Shown one piece after another: positions 15,254-22,837 of a DNA stretch of 26,652 bases (position 1 is its first letter; each line of letters opens with the position of its first letter). Source of the stretch: Nitrosopelagicus sp964511265 (GTDB lineage Archaea > Thermoproteota > Nitrososphaeria > Nitrososphaerales > Nitrosopumilaceae). The notes below the pieces were generated by a model, which saw nothing but the letters and a program-made list of their open reading frames with translations, ran no database searches and was not told the origin of the DNA. Where the stretch lies: positions 1 to 26,652 of the forward strand of contig CAZEES010000015.1 of NCBI GenBank assembly GCA_964511265.1, in the 5' to 3' direction. The translations under genes and the position numbers were made by a program.

Positions 15254-15754
15254 ATGGGTTCTAAGAAAGGAGTGATAATTACAGTAGGAATTTTGATTGC
15301 AATTACTATTGCAAGTTTCATGGTGTGGCTAGATAATCCAACCAATACTGAAATGACAATTGTGGTAACTGATTTTGAGAATCATGATACAGGGATTAAT
15401 GAAAGACATTCAATAATTTCAAGTGCCGTAGAAGAGTCATTTTCAGAATTAGTTGAGGGTAAGATTTCACCAGAAGAATATATCAAAATTGCAGAAGTTT
15501 CTTCATCACAAAATAATGCATTGTTAATGGAATTAGCATATAGTGATGCACCAGAAGAATGGCAAGAAAGTTATATCAATCGTATCGCTTCACTGAAATC
15601 ATTCGAATCTTATATCATAGAGACAATGGTAATGGCAAACCTAATCGCAGAGGATGGAGAGACGGAGCAGAAAACTGAAATTTTGAGCAATATAGAAAAA
15701 TTAAAAGAAGAATCTATTCAATATACTCAGATGGCGGACTCTGCAAAACCGTGA
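15254..15754 (+). CDS. Hypothetical single-TM protein (166 aa)
   Basis: Not recognised. After a short basic N-terminus one hydrophobic helix (about residues 7-26) acts as a membrane anchor or uncleaved signal. It is followed by an acidic, mostly helical domain of about 140 residues exposed outside the cell (positive-inside rule, inferred). No Cys or catalytic motif is apparent. I chose ATG 15254 because GGAG lies 7 nt upstream and a TATA-like TATTATAAT is about 27 nt upstream. An ATG at 15230 would add eight residues. It stands alone, 61 nt before the DUF373 gene. Confidence 0.62.
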   Translation: MGSKKGVIITVGILIAITIASFMVWLDNPTNTEMTIVVTDFENHDTGINERHSIISSAVEESFSELVEGKISPEEYIKIAEVSSSQNNALLMELAYSDAPEEWQESYINRIASLKSFESYIIETMVMANLIAEDGETEQKTEILSNIEKLKEESIQYTQMADSAKP

Positions 15755-15815
15755 GTATATACAAAAAATACTATAATTATTAGTTGGAAATCGTTAAAAG
15801 GTAATTTTGTTATAA

Positions 15816-16964
15816 ATGGTCATAATGTCTCAGAATAAGAAACTAGAGAGAGATATAGAGTCTACATCAGCTTCAAAATTACTTGTAATTTGTGTTGATA
15901 GAGATGATGATGTAGGTAAAAAAGCAGGAATAACAACTCCGGTAGTAGGAAGAGATTCATGCATTAATGCAGCTCAAAGACTTGCTTTAGAAGACCCAGA
16001 GGATGCAGATTCAAACTCCATATTTTATGCAGTTAAGACCTATGAGGATTTAGTCAGTAAAGGATACAATGTACAAGTGGTAGTTGTAGCTGGAGTAGAT
16101 AAGAGAGGCGTTCAAGCAGATGAAAAAATTGTTAATGAAATAAAATCAGTGTTACAGAAATTTTCAGCAAATGGTGCCGTTATTGTTTCTGACGGGGAAG
16201 ATGATGAAATGGTAATTCCAGTTATTCAAAATGTCATACCAGTAGTATCTGTTCAAAGAGTTGTGATGCAAGTGAGTAGAACAATTGAACATTCCTATGC
16301 AGTATTTGGAAAGTTCCTGAAGATGGTGATTTATGATAAGACATATTCAAAATTCTTTTTGGGAGTTCCAGGAATTTTACTATTGATTGGTGGTATTGGT
16401 ACAGTTGTCGGATATACTGCAGAGATTTTTGCAGTTCTAGTTAGTATTTTAGGAGGAGCATTCCTCATTCGTGCATTTGATATAGACAAATCATGGACTA
16501 GTTGGACAAAGGCTACACCTACGGGTTTCATTAGAATATTTGCACTTGTTACAGGAGCAGTTCTAATTCTTGCATCAGTTCCTGCAGGTGTTGCAAATAT
16601 TGATCCGCAGTTATTTGAAACAGAAATGGATTTTGCACAATCAATATCAAATCAAATGGTAGTGGGACAATTCCTTCAAGGATTATTTCCATTTTTGTGG
16701 ATGGGACTTGGAACAGTTTCAGCAGGTATCTTGATTAGTAATTGGCTCAACAGAAAATTAAAACATATCAGTGATGTTTTGAGAATTATTGTATTAGCCG
16801 CAATTTATCCAACAGTTGCACAATTTGCAATTATATTGACAACAAATGAGAGTTCATTTACATTAATTCCACCACTGCTAGCAGGTGCAGCAATAACACT
16901 GATATCAGCCACACTACTTTTCCGTAGATATAGGAAACGAGGTGGCAAATTATTAACGGAATAA
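15816..16964 (+). CDS. DUF373 family multi-pass membrane protein
   Basis: A 382-residue archaeal protein of family DUF373. The N-terminal ~140 residues are soluble and begin with a Rossmann-like strand and Asp-rich turn (LLVICVDRDDDVG), then VVVVAGVDKRG and VIVSDGEDDE. The Asp motifs suggest a metal- or nucleotide-binding fold. About six TM helices follow between residues 180 and 370, with a basic C-terminus. The function is unknown. The start could also be ATG 15825, three codons later. It overlaps the cis-prenyltransferase gene by about 13 nt, hinting at a link to polyprenyl-phosphate lipid carriers; that link is inference from context only. Confidence 0.82.
   Translation: MVIMSQNKKLERDIESTSASKLLVICVDRDDDVGKKAGITTPVVGRDSCINAAQRLALEDPEDADSNSIFYAVKTYEDLVSKGYNVQVVVVAGVDKRGVQADEKIVNEIKSVLQKFSANGAVIVSDGEDDEMVIPVIQNVIPVVSVQRVVMQVSRTIEHSYAVFGKFLKMVIYDKTYSKFFLGVPGILLLIGGIGTVVGYTAEIFAVLVSILGGAFLIRAFDIDKSWTSWTKATPTGFIRIFALVTGAVLILASVPAGVANIDPQLFETEMDFAQSISNQMVVGQFLQGLFPFLWMGLGTVSAGILISNWLNRKLKHISDVLRIIVLAAIYPTVAQFAIILTTNESSFTLIPPLLAGAAITLISATLLFRRYRKRGGKLLTE
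16939..16944 (+). promoter_or_regulatory. Shine-Dalgarno deciding the ATT start of uppS
   Basis: GAGGTG, complementary to the archaeal 16S rRNA 3' end, is 7 nt before ATT 16952 and lies within the last codons of the DUF373 gene. Confidence 0.5.
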
Positions 16965-17743
16965 AAGACGCAGCATTATATCTTTCAGGATTTTATTCAA
17001 TCTATTCAAAAAGACTAGAGAGTGAAATTCTTCAAGGTGATATACCCAATCACATAGCAATAATTTTAGATGGAAATAGACGATGGGCAAAAAGAAACCT
17101 AACAATTCAAGAAAAAGGTCATTTCAAGGGTGCAGATGCGGTGGAGAATTTACTAGATTGGTGTGAGGAATTTGATATTAAAATTATAACATTATACGTT
17201 TTATCAGCAGAGAATTTAGACAGAAAAAATGACGAACTAGATTATCTTTATGAGTTAATCCATAAAAGATTAGAAAAATTGTACAATGATCCTAGAATAC
17301 ACAAAAACAAAATGAGAGTCAAAGCAATAGGAACAATAGAACTACTACCAGAATCAATCAAAGATGTTCTTAGAAGATTAGATGAGACTACCAAAAATTA
17401 TGCTAATCATTTTCTAAATATTGCCATAGCTTATGGAGGACAAAATGAATTAGTAGATGCTGTAAAAAAGATTGGGACAAAAATTAAGAGTGGTGAACTA
17501 GATGCAGATAAAATTGATAAGGGAATTATAGAATCTAATTTGTATACATCACATTTACCACAATCATCTCCAGACATGATTTTAAGGACATCAGGAGAAA
17601 AAAGAATGAGTGGATTTTTACTTTGGCAAAGTGCATATAGTGAGTTGGTGTTTTTAGATATTTTCTGGCCTGAATTTAGGAAAATTGATCTGATGAGAGC
17701 AATTAGGACATTTCAAAAACGAAAACGAAGAATAGGTAAATAG
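16952..17743 (+). CDS. uppS: Polyprenyl diphosphate synthase (UppS family), apparent ATT start
   Basis: A cis-prenyltransferase that elongates isoprenyl diphosphates to the long polyprenyl carrier used for glycan assembly at the membrane. From ATT 16952 it has 263 residues, normal for the family. The catalytic motif HIAIILDGNRRWA (Asp40) lies upstream of the first in-frame ATG (17141), so that ATG cannot be the start. The C-terminal RTSGEKRMSGFLLWQSAYSEL is complete. The frame is open back to a stop at 16931 and contains no ATG, GTG or TTG before the motif. ATT 16952 sits 7 nt after GAGGTG (16939-16944), a strong Shine-Dalgarno match, inside the end of the DUF373 gene. ATA 16961 and ATT 16949 are less well placed. 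The enzyme assignment is firm; the exact start is not. Confidence 0.9.
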   Translation: MNGIKDAALYLSGFYSIYSKRLESEILQGDIPNHIAIILDGNRRWAKRNLTIQEKGHFKGADAVENLLDWCEEFDIKIITLYVLSAENLDRKNDELDYLYELIHKRLEKLYNDPRIHKNKMRVKAIGTIELLPESIKDVLRRLDETTKNYANHFLNIAIAYGGQNELVDAVKKIGTKIKSGELDADKIDKGIIESNLYTSHLPQSSPDMILRTSGEKRMSGFLLWQSAYSELVFLDIFWPEFRKIDLMRAIRTFQKRKRRIGK

Positions 17744-17745
17744 AA

Positions 17746-18168
17746 ATGAAAGAAGAAGTATCCGCAGGAGTTATTTTATTTAATGAGTTTGATGAAAGAA
17801 AATTTTTACTGCTAAATTATCCATCTAAACATTGGGATTTTGTGAAAGGCAAAATGGAAGAAGGAGAAACATATCATGAAACTGCACTTAGAGAAACGAG
17901 TGAGGAAACTGGAATTTTAGATGTAGAATTTCTTAAAGGGTTTAAAGAAGAGATTGAGTATTATTTTCGTGCAGATAATCAGGATATTCATAAAAAAGTT
18001 ATATTTTTTCTAGGAAAGACAAAAACTAAAGAAATTATTTTATCACATGAACATCTGGATTTTATCTGGTTAAATTTTGACAATGCATTAGAGAGAATAA
18101 CATACAAAAATGCAAAAAATCTTTTAAAAAGATCTAAAGAGTTTCTAGATAACTGTATCAACAACTAA
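17746..18168 (+). CDS. Nudix hydrolase (Ap4A hydrolase-like)
   Basis: A 140-residue Nudix protein. The Nudix box starts at Gly35 and ends near Ile57 (GKMEEGET, then RETSEETGI), with the metal-binding Glu residues in REtsEE in place. The KHWDFVKGKMEEGE start of the box resembles diadenosine tetraphosphate hydrolases of the NUDT2/MutT type. Other nucleoside diphosphate-linked substrates are possible. It starts 2 nt after uppS, so it is probably cotranscribed. Its last 24 nt overlap the end of pyrF on the other strand. Confidence 0.88.
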   Translation: MKEEVSAGVILFNEFDERKFLLLNYPSKHWDFVKGKMEEGETYHETALRETSEETGILDVEFLKGFKEEIEYYFRADNQDIHKKVIFFLGKTKTKEIILSHEHLDFIWLNFDNALERITYKNAKNLLKRSKEFLDNCINN

Positions 18169-18882
18169 ATTTTTTGCAGTTTGAACTGGGTTTTTAGAAT
18201 TAAGAACTGTTCTTCCTACTATTAGATAATCAGAACCGAGTTTTTTTGCTTTTGACGCATTTCCACCTTGTGTGCCTACACCTGGAGAGAAAATTGATAA
18301 TTTTCCATGTATTGATTTTTTACAATATGAAATAATTTTTGGATAAGTTGCACCGACAATTATTCCATCTACATTACTAGTTATTGCCCAATCTAGGAAT
18401 AGTTGATAGAGTTGTTGTTTCTTTAGACGATTTTTAATTTCCAGTTCGTACGAGGCTTTGGCTTCTGGTGCACTCATATGACATAATGAGATTACTCCTT
18501 TGTTTTTTTTGTGAGATAGTTCTACCAAATTTTTTAAACTTTTTTTTCCCATTATTGGATTTACAATCACTGCATCAAATCCCATATTCCACAAATTTTC
18601 TGCAGTGATGAGATTTGTATTTCCTATATCATTTAGTTTAATGTCTGCAATACATTGTAAACCATGATCATGCGCAGTTTTGTTAATCTTTGAGATTTGT
18701 TTTTTATCTAATCGTAATAGAAGGTGAAAGTTAATTTTTATTCCACACAAGTATTCGTTTAGAAGTTTAATGTTTCGTAGAGTTTTTGATTCAATATTTG
18801 GTACTTTTGGATCATAATCATTTGCTAAAATGATCGGAGATGTTTTTGCTGATTTTTTTATTCTATCACTGAATTTGGTCAT
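18145..18882 (-). CDS. pyrF: Orotidine 5'-phosphate decarboxylase
   Basis: Last step of UMP synthesis: OMP to UMP and CO2. A 245-residue TIM barrel. The catalytic DIKLNDIGNT (Asp80, Lys82, Asp85) is the family DxKxxD signature. An Asp at 22 (LANDYD) and Lys49 (GIKIN) supply the other active-site charges. The phosphate-binding motifs FSPGVGTQGG and YLIVGRTVL are present. Its start overlaps the upstream unknown gene by 17 nt and its end overlaps the Nudix gene tail-to-tail by 24 nt. A few Phe/Leu positions differ from textbook OMPDC, but all catalytic residues are intact. Confidence 0.93.
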   Translation of the reverse strand: MTKFSDRIKKSAKTSPIILANDYDPKVPNIESKTLRNIKLLNEYLCGIKINFHLLLRLDKKQISKINKTAHDHGLQCIADIKLNDIGNTNLITAENLWNMGFDAVIVNPIMGKKSLKNLVELSHKKNKGVISLCHMSAPEAKASYELEIKNRLKKQQLYQLFLDWAITSNVDGIIVGATYPKIISYCKKSIHGKLSIFSPGVGTQGGNASKAKKLGSDYLIVGRTVLNSKNPVQTAKNLVVDTVI

Positions 18883-19528
18883 AGTCGACCAAGGGATGTG
18901 AGTCTTTTAACTTTATTATTTTGATATAAGAATAACCATGATCACCAGTGTGGTTTACAAATTCAGGTTCCGAGTTTTTAGAGGTAGTATATTTTAGAAA
19001 TGGTTTTGTTGGTTCTTCATCCAAGCTAACATGACAGAAATATGATGGTCCATCTTCGTTAAAATTAAGAAAAACACCCATAAACCATTTGTCTTTCTGT
19101 TTAAATGCAAATAATGGAAATGGTGCTTCTTCATAACCAAAACTTAGTTTAGCCAAGCTAGAAAGATCTTCTAGTTCAATTGGATTGTATTTTTCTTTTG
19201 AAGCTTCAATATCAGGTTTTAAAGATGCAGGTAGAGATTTAATTTTGATTATTGGAGAGTAAAGTTTGGAATTGTCTAGAGTGGTATCTACAAGTTCAAG
19301 TTTTTCCTGGCCAGAATTAAATCCATAGCACAAATAGTGACCAATATTTTCAATTGGAGTAAAATAGATCACAGGTTTTTCTTTGAGTAGATCCATTTGA
19401 ACAGATAGAACTTTTTTTCCATTATGTTCATGAAGAAATGATACACGTGGAGAACGCTCCAATGCACATACCAATCGAGTAAATTCTAGAGGAGAATCTA
19501 ATTGAACATAATTTGGTAATGTTGCCAT
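18866..19528 (-). CDS. Hypothetical protein (220 aa)
   Basis: Not recognised. A soluble, beta-rich, mixed-charge protein with no signal peptide, TM helix or Cys cluster. Aromatic-rich segments (PVIYFTPIENIGHYLCYGF and WFMGVFLNFNEDGPSYFCHVSL) and a His-Gly-Tyr motif near the end stand out. The start ATG 19528 has a TATA-like TAAATTA centred about 28 nt upstream. Its end overlaps pyrF by 17 nt, so the two are translationally coupled. The gene could be specific to thaumarchaea. Nothing indicates transfer. Confidence 0.6.
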   Translation of the reverse strand: MATLPNYVQLDSPLEFTRLVCALERSPRVSFLHEHNGKKVLSVQMDLLKEKPVIYFTPIENIGHYLCYGFNSGQEKLELVDTTLDNSKLYSPIIKIKSLPASLKPDIEASKEKYNPIELEDLSSLAKLSFGYEEAPFPLFAFKQKDKWFMGVFLNFNEDGPSYFCHVSLDEEPTKPFLKYTTSKNSEPEFVNHTGDHGYSYIKIIKLKDSHPLVDYDQIQ

Positions 19529-19576
19529 CGTATTGTATTTTGAAAAAATTTCTAAATTAAAGCTTACTGAAAAAAA

Positions 19577-20578
19577 TTACGTGCGTAAATCAATTACATC
19601 ATTCACGCCTGCACCAGTACCAATGAGCGTAACAGGCACGCCTAGTTTGTCTTCAATGTTTTTTATGAATAATTTTGATTCAGAATCTAATTGATCAATG
19701 GACTGTGCACCTGCACATTCAGGAAATCTTACATCTAATTTTGTAATTGATATTTGATTTGCACTACTAAGCATGATTGCACGACTGGCTAATTCAAAAT
19801 CAAACTCAGCTGCACGCCTAAGTCTACCAGTTACAGTTCCAAACTCTTCCCAACCCTTTTCAGAAGTTTCTTCAGCACTTAGTTCACCAGCCATTGGACC
19901 AGTGCCAACGCGTGTTAGATATGATTTGAAGACGACAATAATGTCATCAATTCTTTTTGGACCAACACCTACATCAGCACAAATTCCAGATGCAGTAACA
20001 TCCTTTGTAGTTACAAACGGATATGTTCCATGCCATAGAGAAAGATGTGTTCCTTGAGTCCCTTCAATCAGGATATTTTCATTTCTATCCAATGCAGAAT
20101 TGAGTTCTTGAGGTACATCAATGAGATAATTTTGTAATGATTCAATATCCTTTGCCATTTTTAGAGTTCTCATGGCACGTTCTGCATTTGCAGGACCTGT
20201 ACCAGAACCGGTGCTGCCAATTTTTTCTTTTAATCTTCCTTTTGAATCTGCATCAAGATGATGTTGCTCAATTATTCCACAATTATTATCAAGAAATGAT
20301 CTTCCATCAGTTCCAAAATCATTAATTTCCTTTAGAAAAACATCAGGGTTTACAACTACGCCTGGACCAATCATCACTCGGGAATTTTTATTTAAAAATC
20401 CACTTGGCAACATTCTAACTTTGTAAGTTTTATCACCATCTTTGATTGTGTGACCTGCATTTGGACCAGCTCCACCTCTAACAACTATTGTAGGGTTATC
20501 TTTTTGTGCTAAATATGATATAATTTTTCCTTTACCTTCATCTCCGAAAAAACCTCCAATAACTATAGTAGCGCCCAT
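19577..20578 (-). CDS. purA: Adenylosuccinate synthetase (short archaeal type)
   Basis: GTP-dependent joining of IMP and aspartate, first committed step to AMP. The N-terminal P-loop region GGFFGDEGKGK carries the catalytic Asp and Lys. GPNAGHT, TGSGTGPANAERAM and VGVGPKRIDDI are also recognised. At 333 residues it is about 100 shorter than the bacterial enzyme and matches the short form known from several archaea. I start at ATG 20578, not at an in-frame TTG 20593, because a TATA box centred at 20603-20604 is 25-26 nt upstream and the protein then begins directly at the first strand (MGATIVIGG). It is divergent from the helical unknown gene at 20653. Confidence 0.95.
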   Translation of the reverse strand: MGATIVIGGFFGDEGKGKIISYLAQKDNPTIVVRGGAGPNAGHTIKDGDKTYKVRMLPSGFLNKNSRVMIGPGVVVNPDVFLKEINDFGTDGRSFLDNNCGIIEQHHLDADSKGRLKEKIGSTGSGTGPANAERAMRTLKMAKDIESLQNYLIDVPQELNSALDRNENILIEGTQGTHLSLWHGTYPFVTTKDVTASGICADVGVGPKRIDDIIVVFKSYLTRVGTGPMAGELSAEETSEKGWEEFGTVTGRLRRAAEFDFELASRAIMLSSANQISITKLDVRFPECAGAQSIDQLDSESKLFIKNIEDKLGVPVTLIGTGAGVNDVIDLRT

Positions 20579-20599
20579 AAAACAAATTTTCAAATCGCG

Positions 20600-20631
20600 T
20601 ATTTAAGCTAAAGTGTATTAACGGTTAATTT
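20600..20631. promoter_or_regulatory. Divergent promoter purA / 20653 gene
   Basis: CTTAAATA (minus strand, 20600-20607) is 25.5 nt before purA ATG 20578. TTAATTT (plus strand, 20625-20631) is about 25 nt before ATG 20653. The two cores are about 17 nt apart. Confidence 0.5.
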
Positions 20632-20652
20632 CAAGTCTATAAAGATCTCAAG

Positions 20653-21114
20653 ATGTCAGAACCTAATTTTGCAGGAAATATCATAGTAAATCTTGCTAGT
20701 TTACCAGATTTTCTTAGAACACCAATTATGAAAAAAAGAATGACAGAGTTTTTTAATAAAAATGCGGAAGATAAAGCAGAGATTATCATAAATGCGTTAA
20801 ATGCAGGTCCAACGATTCCATTTCCTAATTTCTCAAAATTACTAAAGACATGGTTAGAGGTTCTAGCCGAGATAAATAATGAAAATCGAGAAGATATGTT
20901 CTCAAATTACTTTAAGCATATTTTGGCATCACCAGAAAAAATAATTCTCTTTAATCTGGATGCGATTTTTGAGATATTTCTGCAAGTTGAGAAAGATAAA
21001 CAACAGATTTTGGCATCATCAATTAAGACAGTTTTTGATAGATTGGATGAAAAATCAAAGAGAAGAATGATTCTATTGACGCCAGACGCGGCTAGGAATA
21101 TTTTTAATTTCTAG
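20653..21114 (+). CDS. Hypothetical helical protein (153 aa)
   Basis: Not recognised. Predicted almost entirely alpha-helical and soluble, with leucine- and isoleucine-rich amphipathic helices (FSKLLKTWLEVLAEI, IILFNLDAIFEIFLQVEK) like a HEAT-like or four-helix bundle. There is no Cys and no membrane helix. The start ATG has a TATA box 25 nt upstream. Its last bases overlap the YggX-like gene tail-to-tail by 4 nt. No functional hint comes from the neighbours. Confidence 0.65.
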   Translation: MSEPNFAGNIIVNLASLPDFLRTPIMKKRMTEFFNKNAEDKAEIIINALNAGPTIPFPNFSKLLKTWLEVLAEINNENREDMFSNYFKHILASPEKIILFNLDAIFEIFLQVEKDKQQILASSIKTVFDRLDEKSKRRMILLTPDAARNIFNF

Positions 21115-21392
21115 GCAGGTTTTTCTTCAGGGTTTCGATTATCCTCATTTGTAAAATCAACATAATCACCCTCAGGGGTCATTACACCTGCAAATATTTT
21201 TTCATGTTTTCGAAGAACCTTACGGTGATCTGATAATGACATATCAAGATGCATTTCATTAATTACCATTACTTTCATTTCTTTCCATTCATCCCAACAT
21301 TTTGGACAAACAGGGTATTTTTCTGCCTGAGATTCCAGTTCTTGATTTTCAGGAATTTCTTGTTTGCATTTTGTACAGGTTTTACTCAACAA
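21111..21392 (-). CDS. Zinc ribbon plus YggX-like (Fe2+-trafficking) domain protein
   Basis: A 93-residue protein. The N-terminus has two CxxC pairs (Cys6, Cys9, Cys29, Cys32), a zinc- or iron-binding ribbon. Residues 32-68 resemble the bacterial YggX protein, which protects Fe-S proteins and handles iron: CWDEWKEMKVMVINEMHLDM then DHRKVL, against AWxxWxxxQTMLINExxLNM then EHRKLL in E. coli YggX. The Trp-x-x-Trp, Ile-Asn-Glu and His-Arg-Lys positions match. The tail is acidic and probably disordered. Starts are TTG (21392 or the next codon), with AGATAAAT upstream at about -25. A role in iron or oxidative-stress protection is inference from similarity. Confidence 0.7.
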   Translation of the reverse strand: MLSKTCTKCKQEIPENQELESQAEKYPVCPKCWDEWKEMKVMVINEMHLDMSLSDHRKVLRKHEKIFAGVMTPEGDYVDFTNEDNRNPEEKPA

Positions 21393-21463
21393 AATATGGG
21401 AATTTTATTTCAATTTATCTCTTATTGATAAAAACAATAATACTCAATGGATGAAATTAGAAT

Positions 21464-21676
21464 ATGAAAATCAAATGTCCAAAATGCAGAGAGAATGCGG
21501 AATTAGCCCCAGATTTTTCATATGTAAAATGTGAAAAATGTGATTTGGATATGAGTTATGGAGAATATGTAAGATTTGTGGCACACAATGAAGCAAAATA
21601 TTCAGACATCTTAGGAGATTATACTGGAAGTACAGAAGGAGAAACTGCAGGAACGTTGGACGAATGGGAGGACTGA
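21464..21676 (+). CDS. Small zinc-ribbon protein (70 aa)
   Basis: CPKC at residues 5-8 and CEKC at 23-26 form a classical zinc ribbon, followed by an acidic helical tail ending DEWED. The start ATG 21464 is preferred because it begins directly with MKIKCPKC. Upstream ATGs at 21447 and 21451 are out of frame. It is divergent from the YggX-like protein gene, which also has a Cys-pair ribbon. Whether it binds nucleic acid or protein cannot be said. Confidence 0.72.
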   Translation: MKIKCPKCRENAELAPDFSYVKCEKCDLDMSYGEYVRFVAHNEAKYSDILGDYTGSTEGETAGTLDEWED

Positions 21677-21714
21677 ATGAAATTAATCATTTTATGAATC
21701 AATTTTCTACAAGA

Positions 21715-21726
21715 CTTAATTAATTT
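21715..21726 (+). promoter_or_regulatory. TATA-like box for the seven-TM gene
   Basis: CTTAATTAATTT centred about 26 nt before ATG 21747. An AATTAA just before the ATG is too close to serve as the box. Confidence 0.45.
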
Positions 21727-21746
21727 AGGAATTGGCAGTTAATTAA

Positions 21747-22412
21747 ATGGAATTCTTACTTGAGAATATTTTAAATCTTGTAGGATTCATTATTGGAATA
21801 ATTATAGGGGTTTTTGCATATGTTGGTTACAAGAATACGGGAAGCCCTGTTTTATTCAGACTAACAATCGCGTTTATAGCAATTGGGATTGGTTTCGGAA
21901 TAATTTGGGCAGGATATGTAATAGATGACATATACCTTCAAGAAGGAAAAATCAATAGAGGATTACAGGCTTTAGGTTTAGGAATACAAACAATTGGTTA
22001 TTTTTTCATTGCATTTTCACATACAATAAAATCGTTTTTCCCAAAATCACGTTACTTTAGATCAGTTGGGATTTTACCGTTGTTTGCATTATCAGCTATG
22101 AACATAGAACATATTATCAGATCCTTTTCATTTATTTTACTTGTGTATGGTGCAATTGAAACGTTTGTTTCATTTTTGGAAGGAAAACGAAAAGGAACAC
22201 TGGCAGTTGGGATTGGACTTGCGTTGCTAGCATTTGGAGAATTTATTGCATGGTACTCATTGGTTTTCCCAGAATCAATTCTTTATTCAGTTTCAATTTT
22301 GTTGAAGATATCGGGATTGGTTTCTATGTTCATACCAATCTCAAGATTACCATTAAAAAAAATAAAATTTGATGATTTTGAAGATGAAGAAGATGAAAAA
22401 TTTGGAAGATAG
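21747..22412 (+). CDS. Seven-TM membrane protein of unknown function
   Basis: A 221-residue protein with about seven hydrophobic helices spread over residues 5-205 and an acidic cytosolic tail (DDFEDEEDEKFGR). Gly-rich helix starts (GFIIGIIIGVFAYVG, AIGIGFGIIWAGYV) resemble small archaeal integral membrane proteins that often neighbour winged-helix regulators. A winged-helix gene does follow 93 nt downstream. No transport signature or catalytic residue is evident. A sensor or regulator-linked membrane protein is a guess. Confidence 0.7.
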   Translation: MEFLLENILNLVGFIIGIIIGVFAYVGYKNTGSPVLFRLTIAFIAIGIGFGIIWAGYVIDDIYLQEGKINRGLQALGLGIQTIGYFFIAFSHTIKSFFPKSRYFRSVGILPLFALSAMNIEHIIRSFSFILLVYGAIETFVSFLEGKRKGTLAVGIGLALLAFGEFIAWYSLVFPESILYSVSILLKISGLVSMFIPISRLPLKKIKFDDFEDEEDEKFGR

Positions 22413-22505
22413 GCACGATATTTTTCAAAGTCAAAAAAGTTTACCCTATTTGTTGATTCGAGAGATTGAATATGATCATAGTAAGATAAGATGAATGTTA
22501 CATGA
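22413..22505 (+). other. 93-nt intergenic gap without a clear promoter
   Basis: The gap holds no gene. No convincing TATA box sits 26 nt before ATG 22506, so the winged-helix gene may depend on read-through from the membrane-protein gene. Confidence 0.3.
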
Positions 22506-22793
22506 ATGGGAATATACAGAAAACAGATCGAAATTGTTGGAGATATTCTATATGCTGCCGAAGAACTCACAATTGATCAGAATGGGGCGTCAATAACAAA
22601 TCTAATTCAGAGAGCAAATATTTCTCATAGCAGAATTTCAAAAATTTTGACAAATTTGGTTTCACAGGGATTGTTAGAACAGGTTGATTCTAAGAGAGCT
22701 TGTAGATATAGAATTAGTATGACTGGAAAAGATTTCTTAAAAGAATATAGAACATTTTCTGAATTTACAGATAACTTTGGTTTAACAATTTAG
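22506..22793 (+). CDS. Winged-helix DNA-binding protein
   Basis: A 95-residue single-domain winged helix of the archaeal HTH_45 type. Helices are at about 5-20, 28-37 (ITNLIQRANI) and 40-54 (the recognition helix, HSRISKILTNLVSQGLLEQ). The wing RACRYRISMTGKDFLKEY follows. Such proteins are small transcription regulators or chromatin-associated proteins with unknown targets in most archaea. An upstream ATG at 22502 is out of frame. It follows the seven-TM gene on the same strand. Confidence 0.78.
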   Translation: MGIYRKQIEIVGDILYAAEELTIDQNGASITNLIQRANISHSRISKILTNLVSQGLLEQVDSKRACRYRISMTGKDFLKEYRTFSEFTDNFGLTI

Positions 22794-22837
22794 AGAAATC
22801 ATATAACATAATTAGTTGTGAGAGTAAAATTTCTAAT

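Noticed and set aside
16934..17041. A possible frameshift explaining the missing start of uppS
   Set aside because: The frame is intact from the stop at 16931 through the catalytic motif, so a frameshift is not needed; a non-standard start with a good SD explains it. A sequencing error cannot be fully excluded.
17141..17743. uppS taken as starting at the first ATG, 17141
   Set aside because: This would remove the catalytic Asp-Gly-Asn-Arg-Arg motif encoded from 17069 and about a quarter of the enzyme.
20579..20593. purA starting at TTG 20593 with a five-residue extension
   Set aside because: The TATA box centred at 20603-20604 is only about 10 nt from this TTG but about 26 nt from ATG 20578, where the protein begins exactly at its first strand.
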